From positions 1 to 64,000 of the forward strand of contig CAYZMG010000006.1 in NCBI GenBank assembly GCA_964479465.1: a stretch of DNA of 64,000 bases, read 5' to 3'. This document shows, piece by piece, positions 27,609 to 35,913 of the stretch (the first letter of the stretch is position 1; each line of letters starts with the position of its first letter). Made by a program: the position numbers and the translations under genes. Below the pieces are notes generated by a model. The model did not search any database, was not told the DNA's origin, and saw nothing but the letters and a program-made list of their open reading frames with translations. This DNA is from CADCTB01 sp964479465. GTDB lineage: Bacteria > Actinomycetota > Acidimicrobiia > Acidimicrobiales > AC-14.

Positions 27609-29705
27609 TTGAGAACGCTGCGCCAGATCCCGAAGGTGGTCGGGCAGACCGACGCCGGCGAGACGATCTATGAGGCCAGGTCGGCGCGGCTCGTCCTCCG
27701 GGGCGACGCCGCCCATTTCAACCGGCTGGTGCGGTGCTCGAAATGCGGCCGGGAGGTGCCGGGTCGGGCGGTGCTGGGCCCGGCCGATCTCGACCATCCG
27801 GCCCAGGCGGTCATGTGCAACGACTGCGTCGAGGCTGCCACTGCGATGGCGGCGCGACCCAGGCCGCCGGCCGAGGCGGTTGCCGTTGACGAGCCGGCGC
27901 TGGCGGACGCCCAGGCCGAGATGAACGTCGAGCCCGAGGTGCAGGGGGACGAACTGGCCGAGCCGGAGGACGACGAGGCGGAGGATCCCGACGTGGCGGA
28001 GTCCGAGGCGGAGGACGAGGAATACGCCGACGAGCAGGACGAGGCGCCGGCCGAGGAGGAGCCGCCGGCGGTCAACCTCCAGCTTCTGGACGACGTCGCC
28101 GGCCTCGACGACGAGCTGCCGGCGCCGGAGGAGGACGAGGCGCTCATGGCCGGCGTGGCGCTCGACGAGCTCGAAGCGCCGGCCCCTGACGATGACGAGG
28201 CTCTCGACGAGTCCGAACTGCCGAGGCCCTGGGACGAAGAGCCGGCGGTCGCCAACGATGGGCCCGACGAAGACGAGCCGCCGGCGGGCGATGAGCCGGC
28301 CGTCGCCGGCGCTGAGGTCGACGAGGAGGAGCTGCCGGCGGGCGACGAGCCGGTCGTCGCCGGCGAGGAGCTCGACGAGGACGAGCCGCCGGCGCCGGCC
28401 CGCCTCGACGCCGACCCCCAGGAGGACGACCTGGCCCGCCGGATCGATGTGCTGGAGGGCCGGCTGCTGGGGGCCGCCACCGAGGACCCCCGCTTCGCCG
28501 GGCTCGAGCTGCGGATCGTCGAGATGATCAACCGGCTGATCGCCCGGACCGAGGCGCAGGCCGAGCGCCAGGATGCGCTGGAAGCGCGGATCGACAACCT
28601 CGGCGCAGGTGCCGCGGCGCAGGGCAAGAAGGACGGCGACAAGGTCCGCCGGCAGCTGCATCAGATGGGGGAGCGGCTGGAGCAGCTCCAGGCAGGGATC
28701 GACGCCGAGTGGGTGCGGGCGAAATCGGAGACGGCCACGCTGGCCCAGACCATCGCCGACCTCGGCGAACGGGTACTGCGCCTGGCCGAGCAGGCCGGCG
28801 ACACCGCCGGCGCCGAGGTCGAGCGCCTGGAGGCCGTCGAGGCCAGGGTCGACGAGATGGCGACCCGGCTGAGCAAGGCGCTCGACGCCCAGCGCAAGGA
28901 GCTCCAGGACGGCCTGCAGAAAGGCCTGGCCGACGTGCTGGCCGCCGTCCCGCCGGCCTCGGCGCCGGCCGAGAACGTCGACGGCCGGCTGCGGGCCATG
29001 GAAAAGCAGGTGCGCCAGGGCCAAGCCGAGGTGTCGGAGCTCAACGAGCTGCACGCCGCCCTCGACGCCGGCCTCGGCGAGCTCCGGGCCGAGCTGGGCG
29101 ACGTCCGGACGGGGATGGGCAGGCTGGCCGACAGCAAGGCCGACCTCGACGACCGGCTGGAGACGTTCGTGCGGATGTCGCTGGTGCCCGAGGGCGACAA
29201 GGGACGGAAGGCCAAGAGGTCCGCCGAATCCACACTGGGGACCCTTTCCGCCGCGGTGCAGGACCTCATCCGGGAGCAGCGCCAGCTCAAGGACTCGGTG
29301 GCCACCATCGAGCAGGCGTCCGACGCGGCGACGGCCGCCGCGGCCCGGGCGTCGATGCAGGCGTCGTCGCTGGGCCCGATCCGCAGCGACGTGAAGCTCC
29401 TGCACCAGGAGATCGCGGAGCAGCAGGAAGCGCTGGATGCGCTGCGCCGGACCGTCGAGCGCCTGCGCCAGCCGCCCCCGTCCGCCCCGCCGGCCGCAGC
29501 GCCGGCCAGGAAGGCAGCGCCGGCCCAGAAGGCGGCGCCGGCCACCAAGGCGGTGCCGGTCAAGAAGGCGGCGCCGGCCCCCGCAGCCAAAGCGCCGGCC
29601 AAGCGAGCCGCAGCCAAGGCCGCCATCGCCCGGGCGGCAGCAACCCAGGCTGCGGCGGCCAAGGCGCCGGCGGCCAAGCGGGCGCCCCGGGCCAAGAAGG
29701 CGTAG
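27609..29705 (+). CDS. P1: zinc-ribbon, acidic and coiled-coil protein with H1-like tail
   Basis: No known family. Within 698 residues there are four regions. An N-terminal domain of ~75 residues (LRTLRQIPKVVGQTDAGETI, then RLVRCSKCGREVPG and VMCNDC) has a Cys4 zinc ribbon. A very acidic, proline-rich stretch spans ~85-280. A long Ala/Glu/Arg/Leu coiled coil spans ~280-620. An Ala/Lys/Pro tail (AAPAQKAAPATKAVPVKKAA) is like histone H1 or mycobacterial HupB. The N-terminal domain is shared with P2 (37814-39238), and the tail type with P3 (41757-42992). TTG 27609 is the only canonical start; similarity to P2 (WVGLRTLRQ/WVALRTLRQ) extends upstream of it, favouring a start at ATC 27552. A DNA- or nucleoid-associated scaffold role is speculative. 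Confidence 0.8.
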   Translation: MRTLRQIPKVVGQTDAGETIYEARSARLVLRGDAAHFNRLVRCSKCGREVPGRAVLGPADLDHPAQAVMCNDCVEAATAMAARPRPPAEAVAVDEPALADAQAEMNVEPEVQGDELAEPEDDEAEDPDVAESEAEDEEYADEQDEAPAEEEPPAVNLQLLDDVAGLDDELPAPEEDEALMAGVALDELEAPAPDDDEALDESELPRPWDEEPAVANDGPDEDEPPAGDEPAVAGAEVDEEELPAGDEPVVAGEELDEDEPPAPARLDADPQEDDLARRIDVLEGRLLGAATEDPRFAGLELRIVEMINRLIARTEAQAERQDALEARIDNLGAGAAAQGKKDGDKVRRQLHQMGERLEQLQAGIDAEWVRAKSETATLAQTIADLGERVLRLAEQAGDTAGAEVERLEAVEARVDEMATRLSKALDAQRKELQDGLQKGLADVLAAVPPASAPAENVDGRLRAMEKQVRQGQAEVSELNELHAALDAGLGELRAELGDVRTGMGRLADSKADLDDRLETFVRMSLVPEGDKGRKAKRSAESTLGTLSAAVQDLIREQRQLKDSVATIEQASDAATAAAARASMQASSLGPIRSDVKLLHQEIAEQQEALDALRRTVERLRQPPPSAPPAAAPARKAAPAQKAAPATKAVPVKKAAPAPAAKAPAKRAAAKAAIARAAATQAAAAKAPAAKRAPRAKKA

Positions 29706-29740
29706 GAGGAGGACCCGCCTTCAGGGGTGTTGCCGGAGGG

Positions 29741-29773
29741 TTGACGACACACTTCTGTGTCCATACAGTGTAT
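29741..29773 (+). promoter_or_regulatory. Promoter and operator palindromes of the tacAT operon
   Basis: TTGACG (29741-29746) and TACAGT (29764-29769) are separated by exactly 17 bp. The spacer holds the inverted repeat ACACA-cttc-TGTGT (29747-29760), and the -10 box lies inside ATACA-g-TGTAT (29763-29773). The antitoxin ATG is 9 nt after the -10, so the mRNA is leaderless or nearly so. The palindromes fit autorepression by the ribbon-helix-helix antitoxin. Confidence 0.75.
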
Positions 29774-29777
29774 TGAC

Positions 29778-30047
29778 ATGGAGCGGAAAGACAAGATGCT
29801 GAACCTCCGGGTCACGGCTCGGCAGCGAACGGTCTACGAGCGTGCCGCGGCGATCGGGGGCGTCACGGTGTCGGCTCTCGTCACCTCGGCCGCGGATGCC
29901 CGCGCCGAGGAACTGCTTCATGCGCACGCCTCGATGACCGTGCCCGCTGACGTGTTCGATGATTTGCTGGCGGCGCTCGATCGGCCCACGGCGCTGGCGC
30001 CGGCGCTGGAGAAGGCGCTCATCGAGCCGCGGTTCGAGAACCGCTAG
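29778..30047 (+). CDS. tacA: TacA-type antitoxin (DUF1778, ribbon-helix-helix)
   Basis: An 89-residue DNA-binding antitoxin. The beta-strand and helices of the ribbon-helix-helix are in MLNLRVTARQRTVYERAAAI and GGVTVSALVTSAADARAEEL. The C-terminal toxin-neutralising tail ends VFDDLLAALDRPTALAPALE. ATG 29778 is chosen because it sits directly after the promoter; the frame is open to 29757. The toxin gene starts 9 nt after the stop. TacA proteins bind their own operator together with TacT and repress the operon. Confidence 0.9.
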   Translation: MERKDKMLNLRVTARQRTVYERAAAIGGVTVSALVTSAADARAEELLHAHASMTVPADVFDDLLAALDRPTALAPALEKALIEPRFENR

Positions 30048-30056
30048 CTCGTCGAT

Positions 30057-30560
30057 GTGGACTTCGTCTGCGAGGTTCTCGCTGACGGACACGACGTGTC
30101 GGCGTTCGACAGCACGCAGCCGACGATCGATGAGTGGTTGCGGAAGGCAGCCCGCGACAGCGACGGCCGCAACCTCACCCGCACCTACGTCTGGCATCGC
30201 GGCGACAACGTGGTCGTGGCGTACTACGCGCTGATGCCGTACTTCATCGAGCGGGAGACGCTCACGAAAAAACAGGCGCGTGGGCTCCCGAATCGCATCT
30301 CGTGCTACCTCATCGCTCGGCTCGCACTCGACCACAGGTTGCACGGCCAGCGACTCGGCTCCCAACTCCTGGCGAGCGCCCTTACCCGCACCGCGATCGG
30401 AGCTCGGGATCTCGGCGGGCGCTACGTGATCGTCGATGCCATCGATGACGCAGCCGCGTCGTTCTACGTCCACCACGGTTTCGTGCCGATACCGGGTCGC
30501 CCCGACCGACTCGCTCTGGCGACCAACGCGCTTCACCCGTATCTGCCGGCGCAGGCTTGA
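30057..30560 (+). CDS. tacT: TacT-type GNAT acetyltransferase toxin
   Basis: A 167-residue GNAT-fold toxin that in characterised homologues acetylates the amino acid on charged tRNA and blocks translation. The sequence shows the N-terminal FDSTQPTIDEWLRKAA helix, the acetyl-CoA pyrophosphate loop LDHRLHGQRLGSQLL (around 91-105) and the catalytic tyrosine context AAASFYVHHGFVPI (Tyr137). The start is GTG 30057; an ATG at 30055 is out of frame. It follows tacA by 9 nt and ends convergent with the response-regulator gene, 42 bp away. It appears intact. Confidence 0.9.
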   Translation: MDFVCEVLADGHDVSAFDSTQPTIDEWLRKAARDSDGRNLTRTYVWHRGDNVVVAYYALMPYFIERETLTKKQARGLPNRISCYLIARLALDHRLHGQRLGSQLLASALTRTAIGARDLGGRYVIVDAIDDAAASFYVHHGFVPIPGRPDRLALATNALHPYLPAQA

Positions 30561-30602
30561 GGCGACTGATCGTCACGCACGCCATGCCAGGAGCTCCCGA
30601 TC

Positions 30603-31268
30603 TCAGGGGTGGAGCAGGTACCCCGTCGCCCGGATGGTGCGGATCATCCGCGGGCCGTGGGCCTCCAGCTTGCGGCGCAGCGAGCTCATGTGGACCTCGA
30701 GGAGGTGGTTGTCGGCCTCGTTGGCCCACACCTCGGTCAGAAGCTGCTCCTTGGAGACGATCCGCTCGGCGTTACGGATAAGAACCCGGAGCAGCTTGAA
30801 CTCGGTGGCGGTGACGGCGACGGGCTCGCCGGCACGGGTCACCGACTGGGTGGTGTCGCTCACCGTCAGGTTCCCGCACTCCCAGGCCCGCGACACGGCC
30901 CGGCCGGAGCGGCGCAGGACGGCCTTGACCCGCCACGACAGCTCCTCGGCGTCGAATGGCTTGGTGATGTAGTCATCGGCCCCCACCCGGAACGCCAGGT
31001 GGACGGCCTCGGCCGAGTCGGCGCCGGTCACGAAGATGATGGGCAGGTCGCTGTTCAGGCGCAGCCGGCTGGCCAGGTCGGCGCCGGGCATGCCCGGAAG
31101 GCCCCCGTCGAGGAGGGCGAGGTGGGGGCGGAAGGAGTCGGCGGCGTCGAGGGCGGACGCACCGTCCTCCACGGCGTGCACGGTGTAGCCGTCGGCCCGG
31201 AGGATGGCAACGAGCAGATCGCGGGCCGGCGCCTCGTCCTCCACCACCAGCACCCGCATGTCTGTCAT
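30603..31268 (-). CDS. OmpR/PhoB-family response regulator, orphan
   Basis: A 221-residue two-component regulator. The receiver domain (1-115) has the acidic pair VVEDEAPARD, phospho-acceptor Asp54 in LLDGGLPGMPG, Thr81 (FVTGAD) and Lys103 in YITKPFDAEEL. A C-terminal winged helix follows (VAVTATEFKLLRVLIRNAER, EVHMSSLRRKLEAHG, IRATGYLLHP). No histidine kinase lies in the window. It is divergent from the Tad pilus operon with a 94-bp shared upstream region, so it is a good candidate regulator of that operon. A sigma-28-like promoter overlaps its own 5' end. Confidence 0.9.
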   Translation of the reverse strand: MTDMRVLVVEDEAPARDLLVAILRADGYTVHAVEDGASALDAADSFRPHLALLDGGLPGMPGADLASRLRLNSDLPIIFVTGADSAEAVHLAFRVGADDYITKPFDAEELSWRVKAVLRRSGRAVSRAWECGNLTVSDTTQSVTRAGEPVAVTATEFKLLRVLIRNAERIVSKEQLLTEVWANEADNHLLEVHMSSLRRKLEAHGPRMIRTIRATGYLLHP

Positions 31269-31277
31269 CTCATTCCG

Positions 31278-31305
31278 ATCGGAGATTGTTTGAGCCTCCC
31301 TTGAG
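31278..31305 (-). promoter_or_regulatory. Candidate sigma-28-type promoter of the response regulator
   Basis: On the minus strand CTCAAG (31305-31300) is followed after 16 bp by TCCGAT (31283-31278), 9 nt before the ATG. It is one base off the N15 spacing of the three stronger sites, and the -10 is one base off GCCGAT. Confidence 0.4.
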
Positions 31306-31326
31306 AATAGCCCGGCGCCGGCCTAT

Positions 31327-31353
31327 CTCAAGGAATGCCCAACGGATGTCGAC
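31327..31353 (+). promoter_or_regulatory. Sigma-28/WhiG-type promoter of the Tad operon
   Basis: CTCAAG (31327-31332), exactly 15 bp, then GTCGAC (31348-31353). The spacer contains GCCCAAC, also present in the promoter of the CAP gene at 47799-47825. The GTG start of tadE is 9 nt after the -10. The pattern resembles the FliA/SigD/WhiG consensus (TAAA or CTAAA, N15, GCCGATAA). Confidence 0.6.
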
Positions 31354-31362
31354 AAGGGCAAG

Positions 31363-31836
31363 GTGCCCTCTCCCCGTCGCCGATCCGAACGTGGCGCCGT
31401 CTTTCTCGAGTTCGCCCTCGTCCTGCCCCTGCTGATGGCGCTGGTACTGGGCATCTACACCGGCGGGCAGGCGTACACGAACAAGATCGGCCTGGTCGAG
31501 GCGGTCCGGGAAGGGGCCCGCTACGGCGCCAGCCTCGAGATGGGCGACGACGTCAACGCGCTCACCACGTGGAAAGCGCTGGTCCGGAGCCGAGTGGTGG
31601 AGGCTTCCGGGGGCGACGTCCTCCCTGGCGACGTCTGCGTGGAGTGGGTGCTGCCCGGCGCCGGCACCCTCTGCGGGCTGGCCGATCCCTCCGGCGCCAG
31701 CAGCGGCCCGGAGGCCGCCGTCCACCTGGTCAAGGTGTCGGCCACCAGGCCGGCCAAGATGGAATTCTTCTTCTTCACCAAGAACACGACCCTGCGCGGC
31801 CAGCTCGTGGCCCGGTACGAACGGGACACCGGATGA
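31363..31836 (+). CDS. tadE: TadE-like minor pilin
   Basis: A 157-residue pseudopilin-like protein. A short basic N-terminus (PSPRRRSERG) precedes the conserved ERGAVFLEFALVLPLLMALV segment, in which E follows the cleavage site of TadE/TadF pseudopilins. This is one membrane helix with the bulk of the protein outside. EAVREGARYGASLEMGDDV is also typical. GTG 31363 is the only start that keeps the RG-AVFLE processing region and lies just after the promoter. It is the first gene of the Tad operon; the next gene overlaps by 4 nt (ATGA). Confidence 0.85.
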   Translation: MPSPRRRSERGAVFLEFALVLPLLMALVLGIYTGGQAYTNKIGLVEAVREGARYGASLEMGDDVNALTTWKALVRSRVVEASGGDVLPGDVCVEWVLPGAGTLCGLADPSGASSGPEAAVHLVKVSATRPAKMEFFFFTKNTTLRGQLVARYERDTG

Positions 31837-33833
31837 GGGCCCGAGCCCGGGCCCGGGGCGAGCAGGGGACGGTGGTCGTGATGACCGCCCTCATGCTCAT
31901 CGGGTCGCTGATGATGGTCGGCCTCGTGCTGGATCTGGGCGAGCTTCGGGCCGACCGGCGCACGAACAAGGGCGTCACCGACATGGCGGCCCGGGCCGGC
32001 GTGGGCCGGCTGCCGTTCGGCCCGTGGAACGGCGTGTGCAAGGCCCGCGACTACCTCATCAGCAACGCCGGAGGGTTCTCGTCCTTCGACGCCGGCAGCG
32101 AGACGTGGTCGACGGCCGCGGGCCAGCTCATCACCACCAACCCGTGCCCCTCGGTGGCGACCGCCGAGGACGCCAACCCCTGCCTGCCGAACACCCCGTC
32201 CTCATGGGCCAAGCTCCAGGCCACCGCCGGCGGGGGCCGCTTCACCGTAGAGATCCAGGCCGGGTACGCCCTGCCCGACCCGCGGTTCCCTGAGGACGTG
32301 GGGCTCGGGGACACCGGGGTGGCGGAGCTGGGCGGCTGCGACAACCTGGCCGTCATCCTGACCGAGCTGCAGGGGTCGCAGTTCGCCCAGGCCGACGGGG
32401 CCACGGCCAAGAACCTGCGCGTCCGCTCCGTCGGGCGGCTCAACGCCGAAGAGACGTTGGACTTCGTCGCCGCCCTCCAGCTTCTCGACCGCCACAACTG
32501 CGACGTGCTGGTCACCGGCGGGAGCGGCACCAAGGTCATCGCCCAGCCCTACAACACCTACCCAGGAACGATCCAGATCGACAGCGACGGCGGCCCCCTG
32601 GGCAACTGCACGTCGAACAAGCGCATCCTCGTGGGCCAGGACACCGCCGGCGGGGGCACGATCGTCGCCTGCAGCACCGACGGCCTTCCCGCCCACGGCT
32701 GTGAGCCGACCACGGGCAGCAACAGCTCACGCGTCGGCATCTACGCCGCCAACTTCAAGCCGGCGGCGCAGGTGACGTCGAACTACTCCGCCACCGGGAA
32801 CACGAGCTACGGCGACACCATGGCCATCCCATCGCCGCGCACCGGCCGCAAGTACGTCGATGAGCGCTATCGGCAGAACATCATCGCCCTGGACCAGGAG
32901 GTCAAGGGGATGCTGAACAGCTCGTGGCCGCCGGGCTGCCTCCCGGTCGTCATTCTCGGGGGCATCGGGACCTGCATCGGGCTCGGCGTGACCTGGCTCG
33001 TGGTCGACAACTGCAGCTCAACCATCCTGACCACGTTGAACCTCGACCCTGTCCGGCGGGCCTTCACGCACATCTGGTTCAAGTGCGACCTGAACGTGTC
33101 GGTGCCCCTCACCCTCTCCGGCGCCAACTCCTTCATCGTCGTCACCGGGCAACTGGCGGTGAGCAGCACCTTCACCATCACCGACCCGCGCAAGGTCTAC
33201 GTGGGTGGGCGGGCAACCGGGAACGTCATCGGCATGGACCTCTCGGGGGGGACGATCAACATGAATGCCGGCGGGGCCGCGACCTGTGCGGCCCGGACCG
33301 GCGCCGGGTACGCCAACCGACTGGTGGTGGGCAAGGGCTCATTCAAGGCCGGGTCGGGCGCCACCGTCCGGATGTGCCAGACGTTCATCTACATGGCCAG
33401 CGGCTACGACAAGGTGCCGGCCACCGACGGCACCTTCCCGTGCACCTCGCCGTGCAGCGGCTACTCGGGGACCCTGACGATCTCCAGCGGCGCCACCTCG
33501 GACCTGTCGGCACCGAATGAGATCACCGGCCGCCTGCCCACCGCGGAGGAGCTGGCGGCCACCAACCCCTTCGAGGACCTGGGCCTGTGGACCGAGGCCG
33601 GCGGCAATACCAACGGCATGGCCGGCGGGGCGTCGACCAGCCTCACCGGCGTGTTCTTCCTGCCCAACGCCGCCGCCTTCTCCCTCACCGGCGGCGGGGC
33701 GCTGCCCATCAGGCTGAGCGCCCAGTTCGTGAGCACCACCCTGTCAGTGACGGGCAACGCCACCATCAACCTGGTGCCGAACCCCGAGGACTCCATTCCC
33801 GTCAGGATCTACACCACCCTCCTCGTCCGGTAG
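31833..33833 (+). CDS. TadG-like large pilus-associated protein
   Basis: A 666-residue protein. It opens with a basic stretch and the Tad N-terminal hydrophobic segment GEQGTVVVMTALMLIGSLMM with LVLDLGELRADRR (putative Flp pilus-assembly TadE/G-like domain). A long extracellular region rich in Gly, Thr, Asn and Cys follows. It has several Cys pairs and beta-helix-like repeats (around 440-560, for example KVYVGGRATGNVIGMDLSGG and GTINMNAGG). Adhesive or pilus-tip function is inferred from position and composition. The ATG at 31833 overlaps the tadE stop. It is longer than common TadG proteins, which usually have a VWA domain; no MIDAS motif is visible here. Confidence 0.75.
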   Translation: MRARARARGEQGTVVVMTALMLIGSLMMVGLVLDLGELRADRRTNKGVTDMAARAGVGRLPFGPWNGVCKARDYLISNAGGFSSFDAGSETWSTAAGQLITTNPCPSVATAEDANPCLPNTPSSWAKLQATAGGGRFTVEIQAGYALPDPRFPEDVGLGDTGVAELGGCDNLAVILTELQGSQFAQADGATAKNLRVRSVGRLNAEETLDFVAALQLLDRHNCDVLVTGGSGTKVIAQPYNTYPGTIQIDSDGGPLGNCTSNKRILVGQDTAGGGTIVACSTDGLPAHGCEPTTGSNSSRVGIYAANFKPAAQVTSNYSATGNTSYGDTMAIPSPRTGRKYVDERYRQNIIALDQEVKGMLNSSWPPGCLPVVILGGIGTCIGLGVTWLVVDNCSSTILTTLNLDPVRRAFTHIWFKCDLNVSVPLTLSGANSFIVVTGQLAVSSTFTITDPRKVYVGGRATGNVIGMDLSGGTINMNAGGAATCAARTGAGYANRLVVGKGSFKAGSGATVRMCQTFIYMASGYDKVPATDGTFPCTSPCSGYSGTLTISSGATSDLSAPNEITGRLPTAEELAATNPFEDLGLWTEAGGNTNGMAGGASTSLTGVFFLPNAAAFSLTGGGALPIRLSAQFVSTTLSVTGNATINLVPNPEDSIPVRIYTTLLVR

Positions 33834-33866
33834 TGCATTCGGCCTATACGCCCGCCTTCTCGGAGT

Positions 33867-33874
33867 GCCGATAA
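33867..33874 (+). promoter_or_regulatory. GCCGATAA -10-like box upstream of cpaB
   Basis: GCCGATAA in the 110-bp gap between the tadG-like gene and cpaB is a perfect sigma-28/WhiG -10. The hexamer 15 bp upstream (ATACGC) does not match a -35, so an internal promoter is uncertain. An AGGAG (33882-33886) downstream has no convincing gene after it. Confidence 0.3.
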
Positions 33875-33943
33875 CAACACTAGGAGTGAGGAAGTGGCGA
33901 GTTGTAGAAGCCCTCCCTCCAAGGAAACGAAGAGGTACATCCC

Positions 33944-34669
33944 GTGCGATCCCGAATGACGAGTAGAACGAGAACCGCGCTCATGGCCGGTGTGGCGCTC
34001 CTGGTCGCCGGCGGGGGAGGGGCCGCCTACCTGGGGACCCGCGAGGAAGCCGTCGACCCCTCCGCGGGCAAGGTGGCCATGTACTACGCGGCCACGCCGG
34101 TCCAGACCGGAACCGCGGCGTCCGTCGCCCTCGCCGACGGCTCCATCCGATCCAAGGCCGTCCTTCCCGAGGAGCGCCCGGCCGACGCGGTGACCGATCC
34201 GACCCAGCTTTCGGGACGGGTCGCAGGCTCCACCATCGCCGCGGGCACGACGATCACCACGTCGATGTTCCCGGCGCCCCAGACCCGGATCGGCACCGTG
34301 GTCATCCCGCCGGGCAAGCGCGCCCTCGCCCTGGAGATCGGCCCGCTGGCCGGCGTGGCCGGCTTCGTCGGCGCCGGCGACCACATCGACGTGTACGGGA
34401 TCGTCAAGGAGGGGGGCCCGAACCCGCCCAGCGTCCGCCTCGTCCTCCAGAGCATCGAGGTGCTCAACGTCAACGGCGCCGGCCTTCCGACCTTGCAGGG
34501 TCAGCCCGGCAGCCCGAACCTGATCTACCTGCTGGCGGTGACGCCCGTCGACGCCGAGCGGCTGATCTACCTCAACGAGTTCGAGAAGCTGTACTTCGAC
34601 CTGGTGCCCAGTGGCGAGGCACCGGTCAAAACGCCTGGGGCAGGGCCCGCCGGCGCCCTCGCCGTTTAG
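33944..34669 (+). CDS. cpaB: CpaB/RcpC pilus assembly protein
   Basis: A 241-residue Tad-system protein. One N-terminal membrane anchor (TALMAGVALLVAGGGGAAYL) precedes a SAF-like region (YYAATPVQTGTAASVALADG, then GRVAGSTIAAGTTITTSMF). The RcpC domain follows (PGKRALALEIGPLAGVAGFV, VGAGDHIDVYGIV, LQSIEVLNVNG and YLLAVTPVDAERLIYLNEF). In diderms CpaB works with the secretin CpaC. No secretin gene is present here, as expected for a monoderm. GTG 33944 and ATG 33956 are both possible starts; GAAGAGG lies upstream. Confidence 0.85.
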   Translation: MRSRMTSRTRTALMAGVALLVAGGGGAAYLGTREEAVDPSAGKVAMYYAATPVQTGTAASVALADGSIRSKAVLPEERPADAVTDPTQLSGRVAGSTIAAGTTITTSMFPAPQTRIGTVVIPPGKRALALEIGPLAGVAGFVGAGDHIDVYGIVKEGGPNPPSVRLVLQSIEVLNVNGAGLPTLQGQPGSPNLIYLLAVTPVDAERLIYLNEFEKLYFDLVPSGEAPVKTPGAGPAGALAV

Positions 34670-34676
34670 GGGCGCG

Positions 34677-35912
34677 ATGCGTGCCCAGAAACTGCTCGTC
34701 GTCGACGAAACCGAGGACCTGAGCATTCAGGTCGAGCGGGTGGCTGACGCGGTACGGCCCCGGCCGACCGTTGTCTGGTGCGAGAGCTTCGACGCCCTCG
34801 ACGCCACCATGCGTGACGCCGGCCCCTTCGACGTCCTGGTCGCCGGCCCCATCGCCCTCAAGCAGAACGGCTTCAAGCGCCTCCGCGAGATGCGTCTGAG
34901 CACCCCCGAGACCCAGCTCCTGCTGGCCCTGAACCATTGGCGCAGCTCCGACCTGAGGGAGACAGTACGGGCCGGCGCCCTCGACATCCTCCGCCTTCCC
35001 GTCGCCGACGACGCCCTGCTCGAGGCCGTCGAACAGGCGATCGAGACGAGCGCAGCGATGCGCACCGCGCGCGGTGACGACCGCCCGGAAGAGGTCGAGA
35101 AGGTGGGGCCGGGCACCGTCATCGCCGTTGTCTCGGCCAGCGGCGGGTCGGGCAAGACCTTCCTGGCCACGAACCTCGCCTACCACCTGGTGACGTCGAA
35201 GAAGCAGACCTGCCTGATCGACCTCGACCTCCAGTTCGGCGAGCTGTCGACGGCGCTGCGCCTGAAGCCCCGCCACACGATCCACGACCTTCTCGCCGCC
35301 GAGACGGAAGAGGAGGATCTCGCCAGCCGCCTGGACGAGTACCTCGAGCGGCACGAGTCGGGCATCTGTGTCCTGGCCGCGCCGGACGACCCCGAGCAGG
35401 CCGACGCCATCGAGGCGTTCCACATCGCGACGGTCATCGAAGCGGCACGGTCCAAGTTCGAGTACGTGGTCATCGACACGCCGACGGCGTTGAGCGAGGG
35501 CGTGCTCGTGGCCCTCGAGCAGGCCGACCAGATCTTCTGCCTGGCCACGCTGGACCTCCCCAGCGTGCGGAACCTGGGCGTGATGCTCACCACCCTCAAG
35601 AAGCTGAAGGTGCCCGTGGAGCGGGTCACCCTGTTGCTGAACAAGGTGGAGCCCGACGTCGGCATCGACGTGGCCCGGGTCGAGCAGTACTTCCCGCAGG
35701 GCTTCTCGATGATCATCCCCTACGGCCGGGAGGTGAACCGGTCGTTGAACATGGGCCAGCCCGTGCTGGCCTACGCCCCTCGTGGTGAGGTGAGCAAGGC
35801 GCTCGCCGCCGGCCTGGTGTCCACCGTCCGGACGGGCAGTGAGCACGACGAGGAGAACGTGCGTCCGGATCGCCGGCGCCGTCGGGGCTGGTCAAGCAGG
35901 AAGTCGGCGTGA
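34677..35912 (+). CDS. cpaE: CpaE/TadZ-like MinD-family ATPase
   Basis: A 411-residue protein of the ParA/MinD superfamily that places Tad machines at their site in the cell. The N-terminal receiver-like domain (RAQKLLVVDETEDLSIQVER, then PFDVLVAGPIALKQNGFKRL) is degenerate. The ATPase has VVSASGGSGKTFLATNLAYH (deviant Walker A), CLIDLDLQFGELSTAL (Walker A-prime/B) and YVVIDTPTALSEGVL. The start is ATG 34677 behind AGGGGCG. The frame is open to 34611 but that would overlap cpaB. tadB begins 1 nt after its stop, so cpaF (the motor ATPase) is missing from its usual place. Confidence 0.9.
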   Translation: MRAQKLLVVDETEDLSIQVERVADAVRPRPTVVWCESFDALDATMRDAGPFDVLVAGPIALKQNGFKRLREMRLSTPETQLLLALNHWRSSDLRETVRAGALDILRLPVADDALLEAVEQAIETSAAMRTARGDDRPEEVEKVGPGTVIAVVSASGGSGKTFLATNLAYHLVTSKKQTCLIDLDLQFGELSTALRLKPRHTIHDLLAAETEEEDLASRLDEYLERHESGICVLAAPDDPEQADAIEAFHIATVIEAARSKFEYVVIDTPTALSEGVLVALEQADQIFCLATLDLPSVRNLGVMLTTLKKLKVPVERVTLLLNKVEPDVGIDVARVEQYFPQGFSMIIPYGREVNRSLNMGQPVLAYAPRGEVSKALAAGLVSTVRTGSEHDEENVRPDRRRRRGWSSRKSA

Positions 35913-35913
35913 C

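Noticed and set aside
27120..29405. 761-codon open frame on the minus strand
   Set aside because: It is antisense to the P1 gene and arises from GC-rich codon bias. Its translation is low-complexity and matches no fold. Only its last ~90 codons (27120-27400) overlap a real remnant.
33895..33960. Tiny open frame between the tadG-like gene and cpaB as a Flp pilin
   Set aside because: About 21 codons with no hydrophobic helix or pilin processing site. It overlaps the cpaB start.
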